Source: Chitinophagaceae bacterium
Lineage (GTDB): Bacteria > Bacteroidota > Bacteroidia > Chitinophagales > Chitinophagaceae
Assembly: GCA_019638475.1 (NCBI GenBank)
Contig: JAHBTR010000008.1
Coordinates: 1-64,000 of the forward strand
DNA length: 64,000 bases
Direction of reading: 5' to 3'
The position numbers were made by a program, and so were the translations under genes. The notes under the pieces were generated by a model that saw only the letters and a list, made by a program, of their open reading frames with translations, did no database searches and was not told the DNA's origin. How positions within the stretch are numbered: the first letter of the stretch is position 1; every line of letters starts with the position of its first letter. Positions 17,446-26,815 of this stretch are shown here, in pieces.

Positions 17446-18639
17446 ATGAATACTTGTTATGTTATAGATGCTGTAAGAACACCTATTGGCAGATATGGAG
17501 GAAAGTTAAGTAATGTAAGACCTGATGATTTATTAGCCCATGTAATAAAAGCATTGATAAGTCGCAATACTAATATTGATATAGAGAAAATAGAAGATGT
17601 AATTGCAGGAGCAGCAAATCAAAGTGGAGAAGATAATAGAAATGTAGCAAGAATGGCTGCTTTATTAGCAGGATTACCAACAACTGTTGGAGGAAATACA
17701 GTAAACAGATTATGTGCAAGTGGTTTACAAGCTGTTATGGATGCTGCAAGAGCTATTATGTGTGGAGATGGTATGTTTTATATAGCAGGAGGTGTAGAAA
17801 GTATGACAAGAGCTCCTTTTGTTTCTGCAAAAGCCGATAGTGCTTGGAGCAGAAAAACAGACACTTATGATACTACAATGGGTTGGCGTTTTATCAATAA
17901 AAAATTAGCAGAAATGTATCATCCTTTTAGTATGGGAGAAACTGCTGAAAACGTAGCTAAACAATGGAACATAAGTAGAGAAGAACAAGATAAATTTGCT
18001 TTATCATCTCAACAAAAATATGCTGCTGCTTTACAAGCTAATAAATGGAATGAAGAAATAATTCCTGTAGAAATTGTAGAAAATAAACAAACTGTATTAT
18101 TTGCTCAAGATGAGCATCCAAGAATTAGTACAATAGAAAAATTAGCTACTTTAAAACCTGCATTTATAAAAGATGGCACAGTAACAGCAGGCAATTCATC
18201 AGGTATTAATGATGGTGCAGCAGCATTGCTTTTAGCCAGCGAAGAAGCTGTAAAATTGTTTAATTTACAACCATTGGCAAGAGTAGTAAGTATGGGCATA
18301 GCAGGTGTAGAGCCTTCTATTATGGGTGTTGGTCCTATACCAGCATCTCAAAAAGCATTGCAACGTGCAGGTATTACTGTCAATGATGTAGATTTAGTAG
18401 AACTTAATGAGGCATTTGCATCTCAATCATTAGCTTGTATTCAAGATTTACAATTAAATACAGAAAAAGTAAATGTAAATGGAGGTGCAATAGCTTTAGG
18501 GCATCCATTGGGTTGTAGTGGTAGCAGAATTTCTGCCACACTTTTGCATGAACTGAAAAAAAGAAAAGGAAAATATGGATTAGCTACTATGTGTATAGGA
18601 GTTGGTCAAGGAGCAGCTATGGTGTATGAGGGGTTGTAG
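17446..18639 (+). CDS. paaJ: 3-oxoadipyl-CoA/acetyl-CoA thiolase PaaJ-like
   Basis: It cleaves a 3-oxoacyl-CoA with CoA. The product is 397 residues from ATG 17446; an upstream TTG in frame is less likely. Thiolase signatures are NRLCASGLQAVMDA with the nucleophilic Cys near residue 90, GGVESMTRAPF, NEAFASQ, NGGAIALGHPLG (His) and CIGVGQG (second Cys). MTRAPFV and GEDNRNVARMAALLAGLP resemble 3-oxoadipyl-CoA thiolases of phenylacetate and protocatechuate pathways. That substrate is inferred and fits the paa genes in the window. A methyltransferase gene follows 57 nt later. Confidence 0.82.
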   Translation: MNTCYVIDAVRTPIGRYGGKLSNVRPDDLLAHVIKALISRNTNIDIEKIEDVIAGAANQSGEDNRNVARMAALLAGLPTTVGGNTVNRLCASGLQAVMDAARAIMCGDGMFYIAGGVESMTRAPFVSAKADSAWSRKTDTYDTTMGWRFINKKLAEMYHPFSMGETAENVAKQWNISREEQDKFALSSQQKYAAALQANKWNEEIIPVEIVENKQTVLFAQDEHPRISTIEKLATLKPAFIKDGTVTAGNSSGINDGAAALLLASEEAVKLFNLQPLARVVSMGIAGVEPSIMGVGPIPASQKALQRAGITVNDVDLVELNEAFASQSLACIQDLQLNTEKVNVNGGAIALGHPLGCSGSRISATLLHELKKRKGKYGLATMCIGVGQGAAMVYEGL

Positions 18640-18683
18640 ATTTACTGATGATAATAGACATAGAAAAATTCTTTAAAAAACGT

Positions 18684-18691
18684 TACTTTTG
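18684..18691 (+). promoter_or_regulatory. -7 box of the methyltransferase gene
   Basis: TACTTTTG is a full TAnnTTTG match and lies 5 nt before the ATG at 18697, so the methyltransferase transcript may be leaderless. No TTG is present at the ideal -33 distance. Confidence 0.45.
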
Positions 18692-18696
18692 ATACT

Positions 18697-19716
18697 ATGA
18701 ATAGTGTAGTTGCAATACCAGAGATACAAACAAAATTATTTTTTGATAAGAAACAAAGAACAGAATTTGAACTAAGGAAAAATGCTTTAATAGAAAAACT
18801 TAAAAGCTCTTCTGGTAAGCAATCTTATAAAAGATATATTAATGGTACTCCATTAAGATATGCTGGAGGGAAAACCTTGGCTGTTGGGTTAATTGTAGAG
18901 CTATTACCTAATAATTTAGAGAGGATAATTTCTCCATTTTTTGGAGGAGGGTCTTTCGAAATTGCTTGTGCTAAAGAGCTTGGAATAGAAGTTTTAGGGT
19001 TTGATATTTTTGATATGTTAGTCAATTATTGGCAACAGCAAATTGCTAATCCAGAACAGTTATATAAGTATCTTAAAAATTATCATCCTACAAGAGATGG
19101 CTTTTTAGAAATAAAGGAAATAATGAAAGAACAATGGGATAAGAAGTTAGGTAAGATTAAACCAAAAAGGACAATTAAAAACTTAACTGAATTAGCAGCT
19201 TTATTTTTCTATAATCACAATACATCTTATGGACCCCATTTTTTAGGATGGCCATCTTCTGTTTATTTACAACCAGATAGATATAATACTATGATAGAAA
19301 AGGCAAGAAGATTAAAGCTGACAAATATTTCTGTAGAATGTGCTGATTTTGAAGAAATTTTTATTAGATATCCGAATGATTTTTTTTATATAGACCCTCC
19401 TTATTATTTAGATGGCGATAGTAAAACCTTTGTAGGTTTATACCCACATAGAAATTTTCCAATACATCATAAAGGATTTAAACATGAAAAATTAAGAGAA
19501 CTACTGTTGAATCATAAAGGAGGCTTTATTTTATCATATAATGATTGTTCCACAATAAGGGAATGGTATAAAAGATTTCCTTTTAAAACACCATCTTGGC
19601 AATATACACTAAGTCAAGGTGATACCAGAATTGGAGAAAACAGATTAAAAAAAAATAATGGCAGTCATGTAAAGAAATCTCATGAGCTGTTAATATATAA
19701 TATTCCAAATGGCTAA
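18697..19716 (+). CDS. D12-class N6-adenine DNA methyltransferase
   Basis: It methylates adenine in a specific DNA sequence with S-adenosylmethionine. The product is 339 residues. Motif order is that of the D12/Dam group: RYAGGKT (54-60, motif X), SPFFGGGSFE (79-88, motif I) and DPPYYLDG (233-240, motif IV). About 50 N-terminal residues precede motif X, which is longer than Dam. The stop overlaps the next ORF by 8 nt, the tight arrangement of a restriction-modification pair. The recognition sequence cannot be told from the protein by eye. Confidence 0.9.
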   Translation: MNSVVAIPEIQTKLFFDKKQRTEFELRKNALIEKLKSSSGKQSYKRYINGTPLRYAGGKTLAVGLIVELLPNNLERIISPFFGGGSFEIACAKELGIEVLGFDIFDMLVNYWQQQIANPEQLYKYLKNYHPTRDGFLEIKEIMKEQWDKKLGKIKPKRTIKNLTELAALFFYNHNTSYGPHFLGWPSSVYLQPDRYNTMIEKARRLKLTNISVECADFEEIFIRYPNDFFYIDPPYYLDGDSKTFVGLYPHRNFPIHHKGFKHEKLRELLLNHKGGFILSYNDCSTIREWYKRFPFKTPSWQYTLSQGDTRIGENRLKKNNGSHVKKSHELLIYNIPNG

Positions 19717-20482
19717 AAGAGGATTATCTACAGAAGGAGCAAGAAATGTAAGGCAAAAAGGTCATGATGATGCACTTGCATTTGCACTATCAATAGGTTT
19801 AGATAGTGATTATAAAAATGATATAGTGGCTAAGAAAGATGTAATTGACCCATCAGGAGATGCACACTCTGTAAAAAGTGGCGTAAAAAAGGGGCAATTA
19901 TTCTTATATGGCATCAATAGATTTCAAACAGATGATTTCTTTCAAACAATGAATGGAATAGGACAACTATTAGTAAAGTGTATAGAATCTTTTCCTCCAA
20001 ATTTTGAAGATTATGAAAAAAATAAGCAACTTTTTAAGGAGAAATGCAGGATTCCAATGAGAGAACTTAAAGAGCTTTTACAAGAAAAAAGACGAGTGAG
20101 AAGTTTGATAAATAAATCTATGTTTAATGGAGGAGAAGTAAATTACCTAACAGTAAAAGATAATAATAGGTACCATGTATTTTTAAATAAAGATGTGGTA
20201 ACTGCATTTGCAGATGCTGTTATAGTAGAAAACTCTAAAGCTATTACAGCATCTCAAACTCCAGAACAGAAAGTCATTTTCAAATTTGAGGGTAAAAATT
20301 TAGCAGAGTTAGAAATGCGTAATGATAGTAAACTACATTATAGGCAAATCAGGTTTAATATGCTAAAACCAAGAATGATGGCTTTACTCTTTGAAAAAAT
20401 TCCACATACTGCAACATATAGTGATAAAGTTTTAATTTACGGAAATGCAAGTAAAAAATTTGGTAAATGGAAACCAGCATAA
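19709..20482 (+). CDS. Unrecognised protein, candidate restriction endonuclease partner
   Basis: The product is 257 residues, and I do not recognise the family with confidence. It overlaps the methyltransferase gene by 8 nt, so the two are translated together. A charged stretch DPSGDAHSVKSGVKKGQ (47-63) and a later EGKNLAELEMRND (about 214-226) have the acidic/lysine spacing seen in PD-(D/E)XK nucleases, but no clean PD...ExK triad stands out. A nuclease role is an inference from gene order. The middle of the protein is helical and basic. An alternative is a specificity or regulatory subunit. Confidence 0.6.
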   Translation: MAKRGLSTEGARNVRQKGHDDALAFALSIGLDSDYKNDIVAKKDVIDPSGDAHSVKSGVKKGQLFLYGINRFQTDDFFQTMNGIGQLLVKCIESFPPNFEDYEKNKQLFKEKCRIPMRELKELLQEKRRVRSLINKSMFNGGEVNYLTVKDNNRYHVFLNKDVVTAFADAVIVENSKAITASQTPEQKVIFKFEGKNLAELEMRNDSKLHYRQIRFNMLKPRMMALLFEKIPHTATYSDKVLIYGNASKKFGKWKPA

Positions 20483-20530
20483 TTTAATCACTTTATTTTT
20501 TAAATAAACAATATTTTTTAACACTAAATA

Positions 20531-20561
20531 TTGGTTGCATAAACAACTTTCTGTACATTTG
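20531..20561 (+). promoter_or_regulatory. Promoter of the second thiolase
   Basis: TTG (20531-20533) is followed after 20 nt by TACATTTG (20554-20561), matching both Bacteroidota elements. The ATG at 20582 leaves a leader of roughly 14-16 nt. This shows that the second thiolase has its own promoter and does not depend on read-through from the methyltransferase pair. Confidence 0.65.
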
Positions 20562-20581
20562 GTATCTAAAAATTAGTAGCT

Positions 20582-21757
20582 ATGCAAGAAGCATATATTG
20601 TAGCTGGTTATAGAACAGCTGTTGCAAAAAGTAAAAAAGGTGGTTTTCGTTTTTATCGTCCAGATGATTTGGCTGTTGAAGTTATTAAAGGATTGGTTGC
20701 TTCACTTCCTCAATTAGATGTAAAAAGAATAGATGATGTAATTGTGGGCAATGCTGTACCTGAAGCAGAGCAAGGTTTGCAATTTGGTAGAATGATAGCT
20801 GCTAAAGCATTGGGTATTGAAGTGCCTGGTATTACTATTAATAGATATTGTGCCAGTGGTTTAGAAAGTATAGCTATAGCTACTGCAAAAATTAGAACAG
20901 GTATGGCTGAATGTATGATAGCAGGTGGTACAGAAAGCATGAGCCTTGTACCCACAGCAGGTTGGAAAACTGTTCCTTCATATAACATAGCTAAAGATGA
21001 ACCAGATTATTATTTAAGTATGGGTTTAACTGCTGAGGCTGTTGCTAAAGAATATAATGTAAGTCGTGAACAGCAAGATGAATTTGCCTACCACTCTCAT
21101 AGAAAAGCAGCTATTGCTATTAAAGAAGGTTATTTTAAATCTGGTATTTTACCCATTACTGTAGAAGAAACATATTTAAACGAAAAAGGCAAAAGAGCTA
21201 CTCGTAATTATGTAGTAGATACTGATGAAGGCTTACGTGCAGATACTACTATAGAAGGTTTGGCAAAATTAAAACCTGCTTTTGCACAAGGTGGTACAGT
21301 AACTGCTGGCAATAGTTCTCAAACAAGCGATGGGGCTTCTTTTGTTGTAGTAATGAGTGAAAGAATGGTAAAAGAATTAAATGTGCAACCAATTGGCAGA
21401 TTGGTAAATTGTGCAAGTGCTGGTGTGCATCCAAGAATTATGGGAGTTGGTCCTATTGCTGCTGTACCAAAGGTTTTAAAACAAGCAGGTATGAACTTGC
21501 AAGATATTGATTTAATAGAATTGAACGAAGCATTTGCATCTCAAAGTATAGCTGTTATTAGAGCATTAGCATTAAATAAAGATATTGTAAATATTAATGG
21601 AGGTGCAATAGCTTTAGGACATCCATTAGGTTGTACAGGCTCTAAACTTACTGTACAAATTTTAAACGATATGAAACGTTTGAATAAAAAATATGGTATT
21701 GTAACAGCTTGTGTAGGAGGTGGTCAAGGTATAGCAGGAATAATTGAAAATTTGTAG
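20582..21757 (+). CDS. fadA: Acetyl-CoA C-acyltransferase (beta-oxidation thiolase)
   Basis: The product is 391 residues. Thiolase signatures are NRYCASGLESIA with the nucleophilic Cys near residue 91, GGTESMSLVP, NEAFASQS, NGGAIALGHPLG and CVGGGQG near the end. Its N-terminal AVAKSKKGGFRFYRPDDLA stretch is typical of beta-oxidation thiolases that pair with a FadN-type dehydrogenase/hydratase; such a protein is encoded at 59157-61532. The first thiolase in this window lies about 2 kb upstream, and only the methyltransferase pair separates them. Confidence 0.86.
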   Translation: MQEAYIVAGYRTAVAKSKKGGFRFYRPDDLAVEVIKGLVASLPQLDVKRIDDVIVGNAVPEAEQGLQFGRMIAAKALGIEVPGITINRYCASGLESIAIATAKIRTGMAECMIAGGTESMSLVPTAGWKTVPSYNIAKDEPDYYLSMGLTAEAVAKEYNVSREQQDEFAYHSHRKAAIAIKEGYFKSGILPITVEETYLNEKGKRATRNYVVDTDEGLRADTTIEGLAKLKPAFAQGGTVTAGNSSQTSDGASFVVVMSERMVKELNVQPIGRLVNCASAGVHPRIMGVGPIAAVPKVLKQAGMNLQDIDLIELNEAFASQSIAVIRALALNKDIVNINGGAIALGHPLGCTGSKLTVQILNDMKRLNKKYGIVTACVGGGQGIAGIIENL

Positions 21758-21781
21758 TAGCTTTTTTAAATAAAAAATAGA

Positions 21782-22996
21782 TTATGTTTTTTTGAGTTTT
21801 GGTAGCCACCATGTTATAAGACCAATGAGTGGTAAAAAAGAACAAACTTTATATACAAAACCAATACTTGTATAATCTGCTAATATGCCTAATAAAGCAG
21901 AACCTAAACCACCCATACCAAAAGCAAAACCAAAAAATAATCCTGAAATCATACCTATTCTTCCAGGCATTAATTCTTGTGCATACACTAAAATAGCAGG
22001 AAAAGCCGATGATAAAATAAATGCAATAAGAATGCTTAATATTACTGTCCAAAATAAACTTACATAAGGTAATAATAATGTAAAAGGAGCTACACCAAGA
22101 ATAGAAAACCAAATAACATATTTTCTTCCATATTTATCGCCCAATGGTCCACCAAAATAAGTACCTAAAGCCGATGATGCTAAAAAAATAAATAACAATA
22201 ATTGAGAATGTTGAATACTTACATGAAATTTTTCAATAAGAAAAAAAGTATAATAACTACCAATACTTGATAAATAAAAATTTTTTGAAAAAATTAAAAT
22301 CAATAAAATAATAACAGTAGTTCTAATTTTTTTCTTTGATAAACGAGGATGATATTCTTGAACAATTTTCTTATTTTTTTGAAAATTTATTTGTATTAGT
22401 TGTTGCTTAGCCCATTTGCCTACATACAATAAAATAACAATGGCTATAATGGCTAAAATGCCAAAATAAACAGCATGGCTTCTACCATATTTTACTACTA
22501 CCAATGCAGCTAATAAAGGTCCAATAGCAGAACCTGTATTGCCACCAACTTGAAAAATAGATTGTGCTAAACCACGTTTTCCACCAGATGCCATATAGGC
22601 TATTTTAGAAGATTCTGGATGGAAAATAGAAGAACCTGTTCCTATTAAAGCTACAGAAAAAAGTACGATAGAAAAACTATTAGCATAAGAAATACATATT
22701 AAACCTATTAATGAAATAGCCATACCAATAGCCAAAGAGAAAGGTTGAGGTTTTTTATCGGTATAAGTACCAACCAATGGTTGTAATATACTGGCAGTCA
22801 TTTGAAAAGTAAGTTGTATAAGCCCTATTTGAGCAAAGTTTAATGCAAATGAATTTTTTAATAAAGGATAAATAGAAGGTATTAAAGATTGTATAGTATC
22901 GTTTAGCATGTGAGAAAAACTAATGCTAAATAAAATGCTATAAACTGTTATTTGTTGTACTTCTTTTGAAATACTTTTTTGTGTTACTAAACTCAT
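21782..22996 (-). CDS. MFS transporter, fosmidomycin-resistance (Fsr) family
   Basis: The product is 404 residues with about twelve hydrophobic segments. Family features are the N-terminal SHMLNDTIQSLIPSIYPLLK, the loop GTYTDKKPQP, GTGSSIFHPESSKIA and QSIFQVGGNTGSAIGPL. Members of this group export varied compounds, and the name comes from fosmidomycin export in E. coli. The true substrate is unknown. It is convergent with the second thiolase, with only 24 nt between the stops. Confidence 0.86.
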   Translation of the reverse strand: MSLVTQKSISKEVQQITVYSILFSISFSHMLNDTIQSLIPSIYPLLKNSFALNFAQIGLIQLTFQMTASILQPLVGTYTDKKPQPFSLAIGMAISLIGLICISYANSFSIVLFSVALIGTGSSIFHPESSKIAYMASGGKRGLAQSIFQVGGNTGSAIGPLLAALVVVKYGRSHAVYFGILAIIAIVILLYVGKWAKQQLIQINFQKNKKIVQEYHPRLSKKKIRTTVIILLILIFSKNFYLSSIGSYYTFFLIEKFHVSIQHSQLLLFIFLASSALGTYFGGPLGDKYGRKYVIWFSILGVAPFTLLLPYVSLFWTVILSILIAFILSSAFPAILVYAQELMPGRIGMISGLFFGFAFGMGGLGSALLGILADYTSIGFVYKVCSFLPLIGLITWWLPKLKKT

Positions 22997-23113
22997 TAAG
23001 TTGGCAAAATTATATTAAAAGCCAAATGCAAAAAATTAGCTGATTATCTATTTTGGAAAAAAATAACATTACACATTCATTGAAAACATATACTCTGTAA
23101 ATAGGCTTTACTA

Positions 23114-23989
23114 CTATATTACTTTTTCGGCGTTATTAAATATTTTTTTTTGTTTCCAGTTATACCAAGTTTGTGGCATTGTTTTTTTTAAAACAGTATC
23201 TATACTTCTCATACCAAACAAATTCCATACACCATGTAATTTACCAGAAAACGAAGATTGCATAGCTCTTAAACTCATGGCAAAACCACTATCTAAATAC
23301 TCCATGTGATGCCAATAAGCAGCAGGCATAAACAATGTATCGCCATGTTCTAAAATAACTTCATAACCTTTTGCTTTTTTGATAGCTGGAAATTTTTCAA
23401 CATCTAATTTACTTTTTTCTTTATCGTAATAATTACTAAAATCTGCAAGGCTCAAAACTTCAAAAGGTTTTCTGTATAGTTTATCTTTTTCTTCAAAAGG
23501 AAATAGTAATACTCTTTTTCTTCCAATAAATTGTGTATGTAAAATATGGCTCAAATCTATATCAAAGTGCATGTGTGTAATAGAGCTTTCACCTCCTGTA
23601 AATAGCATAGGATATTTTTTTACAAAACCTTTCATCAAGTGTTCTGGCCATGTAAAATCTTGTTTTAATTGTGGTGCATGGTCAAAAATATTGAATAAAA
23701 AAATTCTCCATCCTGCTGGTCCTGCTTTTATCATATCTACATATTCGCCAAAGGTTTTATAATCATCTGCTTTATTAATGGGTGTATAAGCATCACTTTT
23801 TACATTGTTGTATAATGCTACTTTAGTACTTCCAACTAATGTTTTTAAATAATCCCAATTCCATTTATTGTAAGCAGACCATTGTTTTGAAAGGTCTTTG
23901 ATAACTACTGGTAATTGTGGTTTGTAATATTTTTCTTTAAACTCTTCTGGCGAAATATTATTAACTACATTAACAGGCTCCAAGTGCAT
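23114..23989 (-). CDS. JmjC/cupin-8-like 2-oxoglutarate-dependent oxygenase
   Basis: The product is 291 residues. An Fe(II)-binding set is visible: H141 and D143 in THMHFDID, and a distal His (227 or 228) in AAYWHHME. The preceding EHGDTLFMP and the YKTFGEYVDMI segment fit cupin_8/FIH-like hydroxylases, which oxidise protein side chains or small molecules using 2-oxoglutarate and O2. The residue for the 2-oxoglutarate carboxylate is probably the Lys in GRKRVLLFP. The substrate is unknown. It is a lone gene with spacers over 100 nt on both sides. Confidence 0.85.
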   Translation of the reverse strand: MHLEPVNVVNNISPEEFKEKYYKPQLPVVIKDLSKQWSAYNKWNWDYLKTLVGSTKVALYNNVKSDAYTPINKADDYKTFGEYVDMIKAGPAGWRIFLFNIFDHAPQLKQDFTWPEHLMKGFVKKYPMLFTGGESSITHMHFDIDLSHILHTQFIGRKRVLLFPFEEKDKLYRKPFEVLSLADFSNYYDKEKSKLDVEKFPAIKKAKGYEVILEHGDTLFMPAAYWHHMEYLDSGFAMSLRAMQSSFSGKLHGVWNLFGMRSIDTVLKKTMPQTWYNWKQKKIFNNAEKVI

Positions 23990-24137
23990 GATATTAGTAT
24001 TTAAAGTACAAATATATAATTGGATTTTTTTTGAAGAATATGAGTGTGTTAATTAATTGTATAAAACTGTAGTATTGGCAACATTATTGTTTGTACTTCA
24101 TTCATAAAAATTATTTATGTTATACAATTAAAAATTT

Positions 24138-24959
24138 TTACAAAAACAAATCTTTGTACAATGTTGCTCCAGGTATTACTGCATATTTATCTAAGTTGGT
24201 AATGCCTTCGTTAGCCAATACTTGTTCATCAATAAATGTATTACCTGTGTATGCTAAATTTTGTTTTGATAAAATATAGAAAGCAGCATCTGCAAGTATA
24301 TCAGGTGTTCTACTCATATCTGCCAATACTTTTCCTCCTAATAAATTTCTTACAGCAGCAGTATCTATAGTAGTTTGGGGCCAAAGGGCATTGCTGGCAA
24401 TACCATCTTTTTTAAATTCTTCTGCCCATGCTAAAGCCATCATGCTCATATTGTATTTGCTCATAGTGTATGCTATATGAGGGCTTAACCATTTTGAAAC
24501 TATATTAATAGGAGGCGATAAAGTAAGTATGTGTGGATGAATACCTTTTTTTAAATAAGGCAAACAATGTTGCACTACCAAAAAACTACCTCGTACATTA
24601 ATACTGTGCATGAGGTCAAAACGTTTTGCTTCTGTTTCTGCTGTTCCTGTAAGTTGTATAGCAGATGCATTATTGATAACAATATCTATACCTCCAAAAG
24701 TTTCAACAGCTTTGTTTACAGCATTAATAATTTGTTCTTCAATGCGTATATCTGTTTGTACAGCCAATGCTTTACCACCTGCATTTTCTATTTCGTTAGC
24801 AGCAGAAAAAATAGTGCCTCCAAGTTTTGGATTTTCTTCTACACTTTTTGCTGCAATAACAATATTAGCACCATGAGTAGCCAATTTTAAAGCAATGGCT
24901 TTTCCTATACCACGACTACCTCCTGTTATAAAAACAGTTCTATTATTGAAAGATGTCAT
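24138..24959 (-). CDS. Short-chain dehydrogenase/reductase, HSDL2-like
   Basis: The product is 273 residues with a Rossmann fold. The cofactor loop is TGGSRGIG (12-19), NNAS is at 96-99, and the catalytic pair is YxxxK at Y164 and K168 with Ser148 upstream. The stretch LSPPINIVSKWLSPHIAYTMSKYNMS is characteristic of the hydroxysteroid-dehydrogenase-like-2 group, which in animals is peroxisomal and linked to fatty-acid metabolism. Without its sterol-carrier domain this bacterial form is catalytic domain only. NADP preference is suggested by the SR in the loop. Confidence 0.87.
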   Translation of the reverse strand: MTSFNNRTVFITGGSRGIGKAIALKLATHGANIVIAAKSVEENPKLGGTIFSAANEIENAGGKALAVQTDIRIEEQIINAVNKAVETFGGIDIVINNASAIQLTGTAETEAKRFDLMHSINVRGSFLVVQHCLPYLKKGIHPHILTLSPPINIVSKWLSPHIAYTMSKYNMSMMALAWAEEFKKDGIASNALWPQTTIDTAAVRNLLGGKVLADMSRTPDILADAAFYILSKQNLAYTGNTFIDEQVLANEGITNLDKYAVIPGATLYKDLFL

Positions 24960-24978
24960 TTTCTTTTATGAATAAATG

Positions 24979-25024
24979 TTATACAAATTTGATTTCTATA
25001 ATAAACCACTCTTTTTTGGTATTA
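24979..25024. repeat. 46-bp dispersed repeat, copy 1
   Basis: The first 25 bases match the copy at 40716-40740 except for one base, and ACTCTTTTTT recurs further on after a 1-nt shift. It lies between the SDR start and the hydrolase stop. The right terminal repeat seen in copy 2 is decayed here. Confidence 0.6.
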
Positions 25025-25064
25025 TTAAAGCAATAAATATAAAGTATTTTTTAGTATTACTATT

Positions 25065-25880
25065 TTATTGCAGCAATTTATCTAATGCCAAATGATATTC
25101 TTGAAAGTCATTAATATTATTGTGAGAGGCTTTGTTGATAGTGATAAAAGTATCGGTTGGTTTTAATACTTTTTTAAGTTTTCTTGTATTGCTATTGGGA
25201 ATTACCCAATCATTACTTGCCTGAAAAATAGTAATAGGAGCTATGGTGTTTTTTATATAATCAACAGTAGGAATTTTATATTTAATCATTCTACTTACTG
25301 GATATATAAAACAATACCTGTTAAACAATGCTGTAATGCTGCTATAAGGTGTTTCTAAAATTAATTGCTGACAATTTTTTCTGGTAGATAAATATGCAGC
25401 TATTCCTGTACCAAGACTTTTGCCATAAATAACAATTTGTTGCTTACTAAATTTTGACTGAGCCATTTTATATACTTCTAAAGATACTTCTTGTAACATT
25501 TTTTCAGAAAGCTCTCCTGTACTTTTACCAAATGTTGGATAGTCTGGCATCCAAACTTCATAACCATGTTTGGTAAAGTTTGTTGCATAAGGTGCATACC
25601 TATTTATATTTTCTCTATTACCATGAAAGTAAAGTACTACACCTTTTTTTGCTTGTGTATCTTCTGGTGAAAATCGAATCATGTTAAATACAATATTACT
25701 ATCATACTGAATATTTACTTCTTTAAATGGAGTAGAAAAATGATATTGATAATCTTTGTTTAAAGAAACAGGATGAAATAATAATTTTTCTTGAAAAAAA
25801 TAAATTAGCAATCCAATACCACTATATAATAGTATGATAATTTTTATCCAGCGAAATAATTTTTTTTTGTTGAAAGACAT
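25065..25880 (-). CDS. Membrane-anchored alpha/beta hydrolase
   Basis: The product is 271 residues. An N-terminal transmembrane helix (about 12-29) follows a basic start and probably anchors the enzyme with its catalytic domain outside the cytoplasm. The nucleophile elbow is GKSLG with Ser155, the oxyanion region is LYFHGNRENINRY, and the late SHNNIND segment offers the catalytic His. It resembles the BEM46/YfhR-like group of serine hydrolases with unknown substrates. Confidence 0.85.
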   Translation of the reverse strand: MSFNKKKLFRWIKIIILLYSGIGLLIYFFQEKLLFHPVSLNKDYQYHFSTPFKEVNIQYDSNIVFNMIRFSPEDTQAKKGVVLYFHGNRENINRYAPYATNFTKHGYEVWMPDYPTFGKSTGELSEKMLQEVSLEVYKMAQSKFSKQQIVIYGKSLGTGIAAYLSTRKNCQQLILETPYSSITALFNRYCFIYPVSRMIKYKIPTVDYIKNTIAPITIFQASNDWVIPNSNTRKLKKVLKPTDTFITINKASHNNINDFQEYHLALDKLLQ

Positions 25881-25930
25881 ATTTTTTGTAGTAAGTATGT
25901 AATAAAATTTAGCTCTTTACTATTCTCTTT

Positions 25931-25986
25931 TAGTTTTTAACTTTTAGTTTTTAACTTTTAGTTTTTAACTTTTAGTTTTTAACTCT
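25931..25986. repeat. Tandem 14-bp word repeat
   Basis: Four copies of a 14-bp unit (TAGTTTTTAACTTT, the last one cut short) follow one another at 25931, 25945, 25959 and 25973. The same words recur at 28353-28382 and 29416-29466, on both sides of the DUF1016 gene. Confidence 0.8.
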
Positions 25987-26815
25987 TAACTATTCTCTTT
26001 TAACTAACAAAATACATATCAATCTCTCCTTTTCCTTTAGCATCTATTTTTCCTCTGTATTCAAACTCAAACTCATCTTTTATTAATTGATAAGTTTTTG
26101 CTGAAATATTTATTTTTCCTGCTTCTCCGCTGCTTTCCATTCTTGCAGCAGTATTCACAGTATCGCCCCATATATCATAAGCAAATTTTTTAACACCTAC
26201 AATACCTGCTACTACACTACCAGAGTGAATACCAATACGTATGTCAAAGGTTTTTTCTGTTTGTTTTCTTTTAGCAATAAAATCTCTAATTTCTAATGCT
26301 GCCTGTACTGTTTTTTTTGCATGTTGTTCATTTTCATTAGGTAAGCCACAAACAGCCAAATAAGCATCGCCTATGGTTTTAATTTTTTCTAAACCATTTT
26401 GTTCAATAATGTTATCAAAGGCAGTAAAACATTCATTTAGTTCTTGTACTAATTGCTGTGGACTTAGTTGTTCTGATGTTTGGGTAAAGTGTACAAAATC
26501 GGTAAATAATACACTAACTTCATCAAATTGTTTTGCATCAGCACTTCCTTTTTCTTTCAGTTCTTCAGCAACCTCTGTGGGAAGAATGTTGAGTAATAGG
26601 TTTTCCGATTTCTTTTTTTCTTTGTCTAATTTTTTGTTGTTTCTAAAAATAAAGAAGCTAAACCCGAGTAGAATAAAGGCTAATGCTGCTCCCAGCGTGG
26701 TATAGGTTTTTTGTTTGCTTAATTTTTCTGCTGCTAATTTTTTGACTTGTACATTTTGCAAACTATCTGCTAATTGTTTTTTATCAAACTCATATTGCAT
26801 GGAAGTTTGGGTGAA
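25977..26815. repeat. Copy A of a ~840-bp nearly identical direct repeat
   Basis: This block covers the 3' part of the first cyclase gene and a few bases beyond its stop. It matches 29444-30282 at a constant offset of 3467 with only about ten differences that I could find by eye. Upstream of 26815 the two genes diverge at once. Confidence 0.9.

Noticed and set aside
21782..22996. Fosmidomycin-resistance-type transporter as a true drug-resistance gene linked to isoprenoid synthesis
   Set aside because: The genome uses the mevalonate route, which fosmidomycin does not target, and the family name is inherited from one E. coli member. It was kept only as an MFS transporter.
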